34,719 nt of DNA from Candidatus Rokubacteria bacterium GWA2_70_23 (GCA_001788395.1 MGBT01000154.1:1-34719); one strand, 5' to 3'. Positions 7,963 through 15,593 are shown, counted from the stretch's first letter. Notes: generated from the letters alone by a model not told the origin. A program made the numbers and translations.

Positions 7963-9479
7963 GCCGCCGCTCGCTCGCGATCGCGCTCTCGCTGGCCCTC
8001 GCCCTCGGGGTCTTCCTCGTGCGGGAGCGCCAGCTCGCCGGGGGCAGCGGCTTTCCCCTCGACGACGCCTGGATTCACTTCCACTTCGCGCGGAACCTGG
8101 CCGAGGGGCACGGCTTCGTCTACAATCCCGGCGTCCACGTGTCCGGCTCCACCGCGCCCCTCTGGACGCTGCTGCTGGGCGGCACCTTCGCGCTGGCCGG
8201 GAGCGAGCCCCTGCTCGCCAAGGCGCTGGGCGTGGCGGCAGCCCTGCTCACGGCGCTCCTGGCGGGCGTCCTGGCCGGGCGCTTCACGGGGCACGAGGGG
8301 CTCGGCCTGCTGGCCGGTGCCCTGACGGCTCTGGCCGGACCGCTTGCGTGGGGAGCGCTGTCGGGCATGGAGGTCTCGCTGGCCGCGCTGCTCGTCACGG
8401 GAGGGCTCCTCGCCCACTCGATGGGCCGGGACGGCGCCGCGGCGGCGCTCCTGGCGCTGGCCGTCCTCGCGCGGCCCGAATCGGTGCTCCTGCTGCCGCT
8501 CGTCTGGGCGGCGGGACGGCTCACGCCGCGGCGGACCATGCTCTTCGCCGTGACTGCAGGGCTCATTGTGGCGCCCTGGGTCGCCTTCAACCTGGTGACG
8601 ACCGGGCTGCCACTGCCCGCCACGGCGACGGCCAAGATCGAGGGCGGGCTCATCGGCTATCTGGCGGGCAGCCGCGAGCCTCTGGCGACGGCGCTCGCAA
8701 CGCGCCCCTCCCGCTTTCTGGTCGAGTGGGTCCGCTGGCTGGGCTCGGTGAATCTCCTAACGCCGGTGCTGCTGCTGCCGGGGCTCTGGCTGCTCTGGCA
8801 GCGTGGCGGCCGGGCCGCCGTGCTCCCGGCGGCGGTGCTCGTGGCTCACCCCGTCGGCATGGCGCTCCTGGCCCCGTACCGCGGGCCCGCCTTCCAGGAG
8901 GGCCGGTATTCGATCCATCTCCTGCCGCTCGCCATCGCCGTGGCCGTCTCCGCGCTCGGCCTTCTGCGCGGCCGCTTCTTCGTCCAGGCCCGCGCCGCCG
9001 TGGCGATCCTCCTGGTCGGCGCCTCGCTCTGGACCATCTGGCCCGCGGCCTCACGCTACGGCTGGGCCGTCCAGAACATCAACGCGATGCAGGTGGAGCT
9101 CGGCCGGTGGGTCGCGGGCCACACGCCGCGGGAGGCGCGGGTGGCGCTCAACGACGTGGGCGCCATCGCCTTCATCTCCCGCCGCGAGGTCGTGGACGTG
9201 ATGGGGCTCGTCACACCATCCATCATCCCGTACCGCAAGGCCGGCGAGGCCGGCGTGCTGCGCTATCTCGGGCGCGCCTGTCCCGACTTCCTCGTGGTCT
9301 TCCCCGCGTGGTTCCCGCGGATCGCGGCCATGACGGCGGAGTTCACGCCGCTGCACCGGGTGAGGCTCGAGCACAACACGGTGGCGGGAGCGGACGAGAT
9401 GGTGGTCTACGAGACGCCGTGGAACCGATGGGGCGCGGCGCCACGCCCCTGCGGGCCGCTGGCGGGGCAGCCGGCGTGA
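7959..9479 (+). CDS. Second polytopic membrane protein, GT-C-like
   Basis: A 506-aa integral membrane protein. The N-terminal helix (residues 6-21) is followed by an exposed loop with adjacent acidic residues D35-D36 (PLDDAWIHFHFARNLAEGHG), as in GT-C mannosyl- or arabinosyl-transferase-like proteins. About nine more hydrophobic segments follow. The C-terminal soluble part contains VALNDVGAIAFISRREVVD, a segment common in membrane proteins of this kind. GTG 7959 overlaps the preceding gene stop by 4 bases (GTGA), so the pair is likely co-translated. The two proteins share a topology but not close sequence. A role in glycosylating lipids or envelope polymers is inference. Confidence 0.72.
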   Translation: MSRRSLAIALSLALALGVFLVRERQLAGGSGFPLDDAWIHFHFARNLAEGHGFVYNPGVHVSGSTAPLWTLLLGGTFALAGSEPLLAKALGVAAALLTALLAGVLAGRFTGHEGLGLLAGALTALAGPLAWGALSGMEVSLAALLVTGGLLAHSMGRDGAAAALLALAVLARPESVLLLPLVWAAGRLTPRRTMLFAVTAGLIVAPWVAFNLVTTGLPLPATATAKIEGGLIGYLAGSREPLATALATRPSRFLVEWVRWLGSVNLLTPVLLLPGLWLLWQRGGRAAVLPAAVLVAHPVGMALLAPYRGPAFQEGRYSIHLLPLAIAVAVSALGLLRGRFFVQARAAVAILLVGASLWTIWPAASRYGWAVQNINAMQVELGRWVAGHTPREARVALNDVGAIAFISRREVVDVMGLVTPSIIPYRKAGEAGVLRYLGRACPDFLVVFPAWFPRIAAMTAEFTPLHRVRLEHNTVAGADEMVVYETPWNRWGAAPRPCGPLAGQPA

Positions 9480-9483
9480 GGCT

Positions 9484-10140
9484 ATGATCTGCCCGCAACT
9501 CGCACCGGATCGCAGGGGGTGCCGGATCACCCGTCGAGCCCTCCTCAGGGTGACGCTCACGCTCGTCCTCTGTGCCGCCGGCGCGGCGCCGGCCGGCGCC
9601 CAGCTCTACCGCTGGACGAACGAGCGCGGCGAGGTGCACTTCACCCAGGGGATCGACAGCGTGCCGGAGCGCTACCGCCGGGGAGCCAAGCTGCTGGGCT
9701 ACCCCGAGGCGCCGCCACCTTCCAGGACGGAGCCGCCTTCGGGCACGACGCCCGCCGCTCGTGGCAGCACGCGCATCCCATTCGTCCCCGGCCGCCCGAT
9801 CCTGGTCGACGCCCGCATCAACGGTGGCCGCAGCGTCCGGCTCATCCTCGACACCGGCGCCTCGTCGACGACGATCACCCCGCGCGCGCTGTCGGCTCTC
9901 GGGGTGGACATGAGCCGCGCGCGGCCAGCCGAGGTCAGGGGCGTCACCGGGACCGCCCAGGCGCTGGTTGTCCAGCTCGAGAGCATCGAGGTCGGGGCGG
10001 CCAAGGCGGGGCCCTTGTGGATCCTGGCCCACGACGCATCCATGACGCAGGGGGATGGCCTCCTCGGCCGGGATTTCCTGGACCGCTTCACCGTCACCCT
10101 CGACCCCAGGGAGCGCGTCGTGATCCTGAGCCAGCCGTAG
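9484..10140 (+). CDS. DUF4124 + retropepsin-like aspartic protease, copy A
   Basis: A 218-aa exported protein. A basic segment (RRGCRITRRALLR) and a hydrophobic stretch ending in GAAPAGAQ form a signal peptide. DUF4124 follows (LYRWTNERGEVHFTQGIDSVPERYR), then a proline-rich linker. The C-terminal domain is a single retropepsin-like half: VDARINGGRSVRLILDTGAS with catalytic D123, and a later GLLGRDFLDRF. Such clan AA proteins must dimerise to form an active site. ATG 9484 lies inside a TATGAT that itself resembles a -10 box, so GTG 9550 (shorter signal peptide) is an alternative start. The neighbouring gene is a paralogue with the same architecture. Confidence 0.85.
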   Translation: MICPQLAPDRRGCRITRRALLRVTLTLVLCAAGAAPAGAQLYRWTNERGEVHFTQGIDSVPERYRRGAKLLGYPEAPPPSRTEPPSGTTPAARGSTRIPFVPGRPILVDARINGGRSVRLILDTGASSTTITPRALSALGVDMSRARPAEVRGVTGTAQALVVQLESIEVGAAKAGPLWILAHDASMTQGDGLLGRDFLDRFTVTLDPRERVVILSQP

Positions 10141-10154
10141 CGACGAGGTATAAT
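10126..10154 (+). promoter_or_regulatory. Promoter with consensus -10 before copy B
   Basis: A consensus TATAAT (10149-10154) lies 9 bases before ATG 10164. CTGAGC (10126-10131) at a 17-base spacing is a weak -35. No Shine-Dalgarno is present between the -10 and the ATG, so the transcript would have almost no leader. Confidence 0.6.
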
Positions 10155-10163
10155 CGTCGCGCG

Positions 10164-10763
10164 ATGAGGCGCCTGACTCTCTTCTCGCTGGCTCTGCTCC
10201 TCGCCGTGCTGGGGATCGTGCCCGCGGCCTCCGCCCAGATGTACCGCTGGACCGACGACAGAGGCCAGGTCCATTACGGCCAGGGGCTCGACAGCGTGCC
10301 CCAGCAGTATCGGGACAGCCCTCGACTGCTCAGCTTCCCGGCGGCCCCCCCCGAGCTCAAGCCCGCCGGCTCGGCCACGCCGTCCGGCACCGCCCAGATC
10401 CGCTTCACCCCCGGCCAGCCCATCTGGGTCAGCGCCCGGATCAACGATACCGGGAGCGCACAGCTGATGCTGGACACGGGCGCCTCCGTGACGACCATCA
10501 GTCCGCGGGTGCTCGCGCAGCTGGGCGTGAGCAGCCGGAGCGCGCTGCGTGGCTCCATCAGGGGCGTCACGGGGACGGCCGACGCGCTCCTGGTCGTGGT
10601 GGACAGCATCGAGGTGGCGGGTGCCACGGCGGGCCCCATCCGCGTGGTCTCCCACGACTCGGAGCTGGGGCAAGGCGATGGCCTCCTCGGCCGGGACTTC
10701 CTCGACCGGTTCACGGTCAACATCGACAACGCGGCGGGCATCGTCACGCTGACGCCGCGGTAG
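10164..10763 (+). CDS. DUF4124 + retropepsin-like aspartic protease, copy B
   Basis: A 199-aa exported protein with a clean signal peptide (MRRLTLFSLALLLAVLGIVPAASAQ). The DUF4124 segment is MYRWTDDRGQVHYGQGLDSV, followed by a linker and one retropepsin-like domain with LMLDTGASVTTISPRVL (D104) and GQGDGLLGRDFLDRFTV. It is clearly paralogous to the gene just upstream: the order of domains is identical and the motifs RGVTGTA and GDGLLGRDFLDRFTV are shared. The linker and signal peptide have diverged. It begins 23 bases after copy A and has its own consensus -10, so it may be transcribed independently. The substrate and cellular role (periplasmic or envelope proteolysis) are unknown. Confidence 0.87.
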   Translation: MRRLTLFSLALLLAVLGIVPAASAQMYRWTDDRGQVHYGQGLDSVPQQYRDSPRLLSFPAAPPELKPAGSATPSGTAQIRFTPGQPIWVSARINDTGSAQLMLDTGASVTTISPRVLAQLGVSSRSALRGSIRGVTGTADALLVVVDSIEVAGATAGPIRVVSHDSELGQGDGLLGRDFLDRFTVNIDNAAGIVTLTPR

Positions 10764-10781
10764 CGGCACTCCGCCGCCGCC

Positions 10782-10821
10782 GGGGGTTTCCTTGACCGTA
10801 AACCCCCACGGGTGTTACGTT
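10782..10821 (+). promoter_or_regulatory. ileS promoter with inverted repeat around the -35
   Basis: TTGACC (10792-10797) and TACGTT (10816-10821) form a -35/-10 pair with an 18-base spacer; the -10 ends 9 bases before ATG 10831. The -35 sits in the 10-base loop of a perfect 8-bp inverted repeat, GGGGGTTT (10782-10789) and AAACCCCC (10800-10807). This could be an operator or simply the end of the upstream unit. No T-box leader is possible because the leader would be only a few bases. Confidence 0.55.
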
Positions 10822-10830
10822 TCAGCCTCT

Positions 10831-13680
10831 ATGGACTACAAGGGCACGCTCAACCTGCCGAAAACCGCCTTCCCCATGAAGGCCAACCTGCCGAAGCTCG
10901 AGCCGGAGATCCTCGAGCGCTGGGAGGCCACCGACATCTACGCCAAGATCCGCCAGGTCTCGGCCAAGCGCCCGCTCTGGATCCTGCATGATGGGCCGCC
11001 CTACGCCAATGGCCACATCCACATGGGCACGGCCCTCAACAAGATCTTGAAGGACTTCATCGTCAAGTCCCGCACCATGCTCGGGCAGAACGCGGTCTAC
11101 GTCCCGGGCTGGGACTGCCACGGCCTGCCCATCGAGCATCAGGTGGACAAGGAGCTGGGGCTCGACACGGCCTCGCTCGACGTGCGCCGCGCCATGGACC
11201 CCGTGGAGAAGATCCGTCGCTGCCGCGAGTACGCCGCCAAGTTCATCGACATCCAGAGGGACGAGTTCCGGCGGCTGGGCGTCTTCGGCGACTGGAAGCA
11301 CCCCTATATCACCATGGAGCCGGCATACCAGGCCACCATCGTCAGGGAGTTCGGGCGCTTCGTGGGCCGCGGCATGGTCTACAAGGGGCTCAAGCCCGTG
11401 CACTGGTGCATGCACTGCAAGACGGCGCTGGCCCAGGCGGAAGTCGAGTACGAGGGCCAGACGACCCCGTCGGTGTACGTGAAGTTCCCCGTGAAGGCGC
11501 CCAGCCCGGCACTGGCTCAGGCGCTCGGTGGTCGGACGGCCTCCCTCGCCATCTGGACCACGACGCCCTGGACGCTCCCGGCCAATCTCGCCCTCGCGAT
11601 TCACCCCGGCGAGACCTACACCGCGCTCGAGGTCGGCGGCGAGTGGCTCATCGTGGCCCGCGCCCTGGCCGGCGCGGTCGGCCAGCTCGATGGAGTGCGG
11701 GGCCGCGCCGCGGCCACGGGGCTCGCGGTGTCGGGCGAGGCGCTCGCGGGCACCCTGGCGCGCCACCCCTGGCTCGAGCGCGACGTGCCGGTGATCCCCG
11801 CGGACTTCGTCGCCATGGACACCGGCACGGGGCTCGTCCACATCGCTCCCGGCCATGGGGAGGAAGACTACGAGCTTGGGCGCAAGGCGGGGCTCAAGGT
11901 CTACAACCCGGTGGACGACGACGGCCGGTTCAGGGCAGAGGTGACGCACTTCGCCGGGCTCACGGTGTGGGAGGCCAACCCCAGGATCATCGAGCATCTG
12001 CGGAGCGTGGGGGCGCTCGTGGCATCGGTCCCGTTCGAGCACACCTACCCGCATTGCTGGCGCTGCAAGAATCCGACGCTCTTCCTCGCCACCGAGCAAT
12101 GGTTCATCGCCCTCGATCAGACGGGCCTCCGGCAGAAGGCGCTGGACGCCATCCGGCGCGACGTCCGGTGGATCCCGCCCTGGGGCGAGGAGCGCATCTT
12201 CAACATGGTGGCGCATCGTCCCGAGTGGGTCATCTCCCGCCAGCGGGTCTGGGGCGTGCCCATCGTCGCCTTCTACTGCCAGGCCTGCGACGGGCTCTTG
12301 CTGGACGAGCCCCTCGTGGAGCACGTGGCGGCCATCATGAGAGCCGGCCGCGGCGCCGACGAGTGGCACGCGCGCGAGGCGGCCGACCTCCTGCCCCCCG
12401 GCACCGTCTGCCCCAATTGCGGCGGGGTCTCTTTCCGCAAGGAGACGGACATCCTCGACGTGTGGTTCGACTCCGGCTGCAGCCACGCGGCCGTGCTCGA
12501 GACCCGGGCCGATCTCCGCTGGCCGGCCGACATGTACCTCGAGGGCTCGGACCAGCACCGCGGCTGGTTCCACTCCTCTCTCCTCGAGGCCGTCGGCACG
12601 CGCGACAAGCCGCCCTACCGATCCGTCCTCACCCACGGCTTCGTCGTGGACGGCGAGGGGCGGAAGATGTCCAAGTCCCAGGGCAACTACGTGACGCCCG
12701 AGGAGCTGATCCCGAAGTACGGCGCCGAGGTCTTGCGTCTGTGGGTGGCCGCCGAGGACTACACGGAGGACATCCGTCTGTCGCACGAGATCTTGAACCG
12801 GCTGGCGGACGCCTACCGCCGGGTGCGCAACACCTGCCGCTTCCTCCTGGGGGCGCTCGCCGACTTCGATCCCGACCGCGACCGCGTGTCCTACGCGCAG
12901 ATGGACGAGCTGGACCGCTGGGCGCTGCTGCGGCTCGGCGAGCTCATCGCGCGGGTGCGCAAGGCGTACGACGAGTACCAGTTCCACGCGGTGTTTCACT
13001 CCGCGCACAACTTCTGCGCCGTGGACCTCTCGGCGCTCTACCTCGACATCATCAAGGACCGCCTCTACGTCCTAGCTCCCGATGACCCGCGCCGCCGTGC
13101 CGCCCAGACGGTGTGCTTCGAGGTGCTGACGGCCCTGACCCGCCTGCTGGCGCCGATCCTCACCTTCACGGTGGACGAGGTCTGGGCGCATATCCCCGGC
13201 CTCGGCAAGCCCGAGAGCGTGCACCTGACGCTGTTCCCCGAGGAGCGCGGCGAGTGGCTGGACGAGGCGCTGGCCGCCGACTGGACTCGGCTGCTGGAGC
13301 TGCGCGGCGAGGTCTCCCGCGCGCTCGAGGGGGCGCGGAAGGCCGGCCGCATCGGCAAGGGGCTCGACGCCGTGGTCTACATCGTCACGGCTCCGGAGGA
13401 GCAGTGGCTGCCGCTGCTCCAGGCCAAGGGCCGGGCGCTGCTCGCCGCGCTCTTCAACGTCTCGGGCGTCCGGGTGAAGGAGGCGCCGCCCGCGGGCGCC
13501 GGCCTGGCGTACGACAGCCAGGACATCCCCGGCCTCCTGGTGACGATCGTCCCCGCCCAGGAGCTCGGCTGGAAGAAGTGCGCGCGCTGCTGGATGTGGA
13601 GCGGTCGCGTTGGCGAGGACGCCCTCCACCCGACCCTCTGCGAGCGCTGCGCTCCCATCGTCCGCTCGCTCAGTACATGA
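10831..13680 (+). CDS. ileS: Isoleucyl-tRNA synthetase
   Basis: A 949-aa class I aminoacyl-tRNA synthetase that charges tRNA-Ile in the cytosol. The HIGH motif is GHIHMG (residues 61-66) within DGPPYANGHIHMGTA. The CP1 editing domain includes WTTTPWTLPANLA and a GTGLVHIAPGHGEEDYELG segment. KMSKS is at 612-616 (GRKMSKSQGN). The C-terminal zinc finger is complete: C917, C920, C937 and C940 (CARCW and CERC). This is the bacterial type with a C-terminal zinc module. ATG 10831 gives the expected MDYKGTLNLPKT start; a longer in-frame reading would begin inside the -35 box. The TGA stop overlaps the lspA start (ATGA). Confidence 0.98.
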   Translation: MDYKGTLNLPKTAFPMKANLPKLEPEILERWEATDIYAKIRQVSAKRPLWILHDGPPYANGHIHMGTALNKILKDFIVKSRTMLGQNAVYVPGWDCHGLPIEHQVDKELGLDTASLDVRRAMDPVEKIRRCREYAAKFIDIQRDEFRRLGVFGDWKHPYITMEPAYQATIVREFGRFVGRGMVYKGLKPVHWCMHCKTALAQAEVEYEGQTTPSVYVKFPVKAPSPALAQALGGRTASLAIWTTTPWTLPANLALAIHPGETYTALEVGGEWLIVARALAGAVGQLDGVRGRAAATGLAVSGEALAGTLARHPWLERDVPVIPADFVAMDTGTGLVHIAPGHGEEDYELGRKAGLKVYNPVDDDGRFRAEVTHFAGLTVWEANPRIIEHLRSVGALVASVPFEHTYPHCWRCKNPTLFLATEQWFIALDQTGLRQKALDAIRRDVRWIPPWGEERIFNMVAHRPEWVISRQRVWGVPIVAFYCQACDGLLLDEPLVEHVAAIMRAGRGADEWHAREAADLLPPGTVCPNCGGVSFRKETDILDVWFDSGCSHAAVLETRADLRWPADMYLEGSDQHRGWFHSSLLEAVGTRDKPPYRSVLTHGFVVDGEGRKMSKSQGNYVTPEELIPKYGAEVLRLWVAAEDYTEDIRLSHEILNRLADAYRRVRNTCRFLLGALADFDPDRDRVSYAQMDELDRWALLRLGELIARVRKAYDEYQFHAVFHSAHNFCAVDLSALYLDIIKDRLYVLAPDDPRRRAAQTVCFEVLTALTRLLAPILTFTVDEVWAHIPGLGKPESVHLTLFPEERGEWLDEALAADWTRLLELRGEVSRALEGARKAGRIGKGLDAVVYIVTAPEEQWLPLLQAKGRALLAALFNVSGVRVKEAPPAGAGLAYDSQDIPGLLVTIVPAQELGWKKCARCWMWSGRVGEDALHPTLCERCAPIVRSLST

Positions 13681-14165
13681 AGCTCGTCCTCTGGCTCGCC
13701 GGGGTGATCCTGGTGCTCGACCAGATCACCAAGGCGATGGCCCTGCGCCGCCTGGCGCTGGGTGTTCCCGTTCCCGTGGCCGAGGGGGTCTTCTCCCTCA
13801 CCCTCGTCATGAACCCAGGGCTGGCCTTCGGCATGCTGTCCGGCGCCCCCGACGGATGGCGGTGGATCGCCGGCATGCTCTCGCTCGTCGCGCTCGCGAT
13901 CCTCTCCGTGATCGCGGCGCGACTACTGCCGGCCGGCGGCCGCTGGACAGCGCTCTCCCTGGGCCTCGTCTTCGGTGGCGCCGCGGGCAATCTGATCGAC
14001 CGGGTCCGCTTCGGCGCCGTGGTGGACTTCCTGGACTTCTACTGGCGCGGCTACCACTGGCCGGCCTTCAACGTGGCGGACTCGGCCATCAGCGTGGGCG
14101 TGGCCCTCCTCGCCCTGCGGATGACGCTCACGCCCCCCGCCCCCTCCGACCGGGCGCCCCGCTGA
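13677..14165 (+). CDS. lspA: Lipoprotein signal peptidase II
   Basis: A 162-aa inner-membrane aspartic peptidase that cleaves prolipoprotein signal peptides after lipidation of the +1 Cys. Four hydrophobic segments are visible. The family motifs are present: LDQITKAMALRRL near the N-terminus, VMNPGLAFGML, and the two catalytic Asp regions GGAAGNLIDRVRFGAVVDFLDF and FNVADSAISVG. The start overlaps the ileS stop by 4 bases (ATGA), so translation is coupled. The order ileS-lspA-rluD is common in bacteria. Here the rluD-type gene is displaced by about 2 kb. A short GC hairpin follows the stop (GCCCC 14166-14170 with GGGGC 14174-14178), without a T-tract. Confidence 0.96.
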   Translation: MKLVLWLAGVILVLDQITKAMALRRLALGVPVPVAEGVFSLTLVMNPGLAFGMLSGAPDGWRWIAGMLSLVALAILSVIAARLLPAGGRWTALSLGLVFGGAAGNLIDRVRFGAVVDFLDFYWRGYHWPAFNVADSAISVGVALLALRMTLTPPAPSDRAPR

Positions 14166-14760
14166 GCCCCTCCGGGGCGCCGGGGCCACCCCGCGCCGCA
14201 CAGCCCACCCGAGTTCCCTGGAGCGGACCACCTGGCCCGTCCCAGCCAGCCCATGCTCCTCACCCACCGGCGCCGCTGCGGGCTGGCGGTTGCCCCAGCT
14301 CAGCCCGCCGGCTATCGTTGATCCGCCACGGACGGGAGGGGGCAGCCCGCATGACGTCCTCACGATCGCTCGGGCCGACCGCATCAGCCGCGCCGCCCCG
14401 GAACGCGCGCGCCCTCCGTCACGTCACCACCGCCATCGTCTGCGCGCGCGCTCGAAGGCGCCCCGGCCGGCGTCCGGAGTCCGGCCGCCCGGGCGGTCCT
14501 GTCGTGATGGCGGTCGGCAGCGGGAGGCTGGCCGCGCGGGCGCAGGTGATACACCGCGGGGCCACGCGGAAGAGCCCGGCCAGCAGGGCGTGGCGGGGCT
14601 TCGTAACCTCGCGGGCGATCAGGGCCGCCAACCCGTGGGCCCGAGCCGGCGACCGGCGTTACACAGACCGATCTTCCCCTCGTAACGCAGTTCCACTGAT
14701 ATCAGGTTCGGCCGACAAGGAGCCGGCAGTCGGCAAGCCTGGGTAGGGTACGATGACGAC
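14166..14760. other. Gene-poor stretch after lspA
   Basis: I see no convincing gene in these 595 bases. Reading frames on either strand give Arg/Pro/Gly-rich low-complexity products typical of GC-rich non-coding DNA. The stretch holds the small hairpin after lspA and, near its right end, GTTCGGCCG (14706-14714), whose exact reverse complement recurs at 15221-15229. A -10-like TAGGGT (14744-14749) lies before the next gene. It forms the left part of the insert that separates lspA from rluD. Confidence 0.6.
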
Positions 14761-15000
14761 GTGAGCCCGACGATCTTCCGCGAAGCGGGCTATCGGTTCT
14801 ACTTCTTCTCCAGGGAAGAGGCGAGAATGCACGTGCACGTGCATCACGAGACGGGAGAGGCGAAGATCTGGCTCGAGCCGGACGTCATGGTCGCCGAGAA
14901 CTACGGGCTGAGTGAGCGTCGGCTAGCGACAGCGCTAAGACTGACGCGGGAGCGCCAGGATGAGATCCGTGCGGCGTGGACAGCACACTTCCGACGTTGA
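14761..15000 (+). CDS. DUF4160 protein
   Basis: A 79-aa protein starting at GTG 14761. It has the characteristic DUF4160 opening SPTIFREAGYRFYFFSREE, then MHVHVHHETGEAKIWLEP, and a C-terminal helix LSERRLATALRLTRERQDEI. The repeated His (HVHVHH) are part of the family signature. DUF4160 has no proven biochemical function; it is commonly encoded next to DUF2442, as here, and the pair is suspected to act like a toxin-antitoxin or regulatory module. It overlaps the DUF2442 gene by 41 bases. A TAGGGT 11 bases upstream may be the -10. It sits in the insert between lspA and rluD. Confidence 0.88.
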   Translation: MSPTIFREAGYRFYFFSREEARMHVHVHHETGEAKIWLEPDVMVAENYGLSERRLATALRLTRERQDEIRAAWTAHFRR

Positions 15001-15271
15001 GGTAACGAACGTATCAAGCCACGGTATGTGGGTTCTTCTCGGCGAACGGGAGCTGTTCCTGTCCTTCGAGATGTTCCCGTGGTTCCGGGATGCCCCCGTC
15101 GCGAAACTGCTGCGGCTGGAGCTGCCGTCGCCCGGGCACCTGTATTGGCCGGACCTCGACATCGACCTAGCCGTGGAGTCGATTGAACATCCTGAACGAT
15201 TTCCCTTGGTCAGTCGGGTGCGGCCGAACCGCGCGTTGCAGCGGTCGGGCCGCCGAGCGGCCCGCCGCTGA
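14960..15271 (+). CDS. DUF2442 protein
   Basis: A protein of about 103 aa matching DUF2442. Recognisable parts are DVEVTNVSSHGMWVLLGERE, FEMFPWFRDAPVAKLLRLEL, PSPGHLYWPDLDIDLAVES and IEHPERFPLVSR. DUF2442 proteins are predicted to be small DNA-binding or antitoxin-like partners of DUF4160. The start is uncertain: ATG 14960 overlaps the preceding gene by 41 bases, and GTG 14969 is possible. The last 16 or so residues (VRPNRALQRSGRRAARR region) are encoded by the attC-like palindrome rather than by family sequence. The natural domain therefore ends near PLVSR and the tail is read-through into the recombination-site sequence. Confidence 0.85.
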   Translation: MRSVRRGQHTSDVEVTNVSSHGMWVLLGERELFLSFEMFPWFRDAPVAKLLRLELPSPGHLYWPDLDIDLAVESIEHPERFPLVSRVRPNRALQRSGRRAARR

Positions 15272-15285
15272 CCGCAGCGTTGGGC
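15223..15285 (+). repeat. attC-like integron cassette recombination site
   Basis: The 63-bp imperfect palindrome begins with GCCGAAC (15223-15229, one mismatch to RYYYAAC) and ends with GTTGGGC (15279-15285, exact GTTRRRY). Between them, stem CAGCGG (15239-15244) pairs with CCGCTG (15265-15270), and GGGCCGC-CGA-GCGGCCC (15247-15263) forms the tip. Unpaired bases TC and G flank the tip. This is the layout of integron attC sites: R-boxes, an L-box stem and a variable tip with asymmetric extrahelical bases. It lies between two small-gene modules, as between cassettes. No integrase is in the window. Confidence 0.65.
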
Positions 15286-15350
15286 AGCAGCGCCGGTTCG
15301 ACCGGGTGCTGTCCGGCGAGGTCGGTGGATGTGGTCACCCGCCCTTGTGA

Positions 15351-15356
15351 TACCCT
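15351..15356 (+). promoter_or_regulatory. -10-like TACCCT before the antitoxin gene
   Basis: TACCCT is preceded by TGTGA, giving an extended -10 shape, and ends 6 bases before ATG 15363. A GGGAG lies immediately against the ATG, too close to act as a normal Shine-Dalgarno. A leaderless transcript is possible. Confidence 0.35.
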
Positions 15357-15362
15357 CGGGAG

Positions 15363-15593
15363 ATGGCTAACCCGGCGCGCGGACTCGAATCGAAGGCCCT
15401 GAAGCTCTCGCGCCGGGACCGCGCCCGCCTCGCGCAACGCCTCCTCTCCAGCCTCGATCAGGAAGCAGATGGGGATGCTGAGCAACTCTGGCTTGAGGAG
15501 GCGGAGCGTCGCCTGGGCCAGCTCAAGTCCGGAAAGGCCGTCGGGATTCCTGCCGAGAAGGTGATCAAGAAGGCTCGCTCCACGCTTCGGTGA
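15363..15593 (+). CDS. Addiction module antitoxin (unstable antitoxin family)
   Basis: A 76-aa protein of the putative addiction-module family (TIGR02574/PF09720 type). Visible family features are the N-terminal KALKLSRRDRARLAQRLLSSLD helix, an acidic middle (EADGDAEQLWLEEAERRLGQLKSG) and the end KAVGIPAEKVIKKARSTLR. Members neutralise a RelE/ParE toxin by binding it through the C-terminal part. It overlaps the toxin start by 4 bases (GTGA), the usual antitoxin-first order. It lies just after the attC-like site, as expected for a mobile gene cassette. Confidence 0.9.
   Translation: MANPARGLESKALKLSRRDRARLAQRLLSSLDQEADGDAEQLWLEEAERRLGQLKSGKAVGIPAEKVIKKARSTLR

Noticed and set aside
10792-10830. 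Upstream extension of ileS from a TTG
   Set aside because: The TTG is the first half of the -35 box, and the extension is not part of the IleS family.
14419-14631. Possible - strand small gene in the lspA-rluD insert
   Set aside because: The 70-aa frame has no recognisable family, no Shine-Dalgarno and no partner gene, so it is probably chance in GC-rich DNA.
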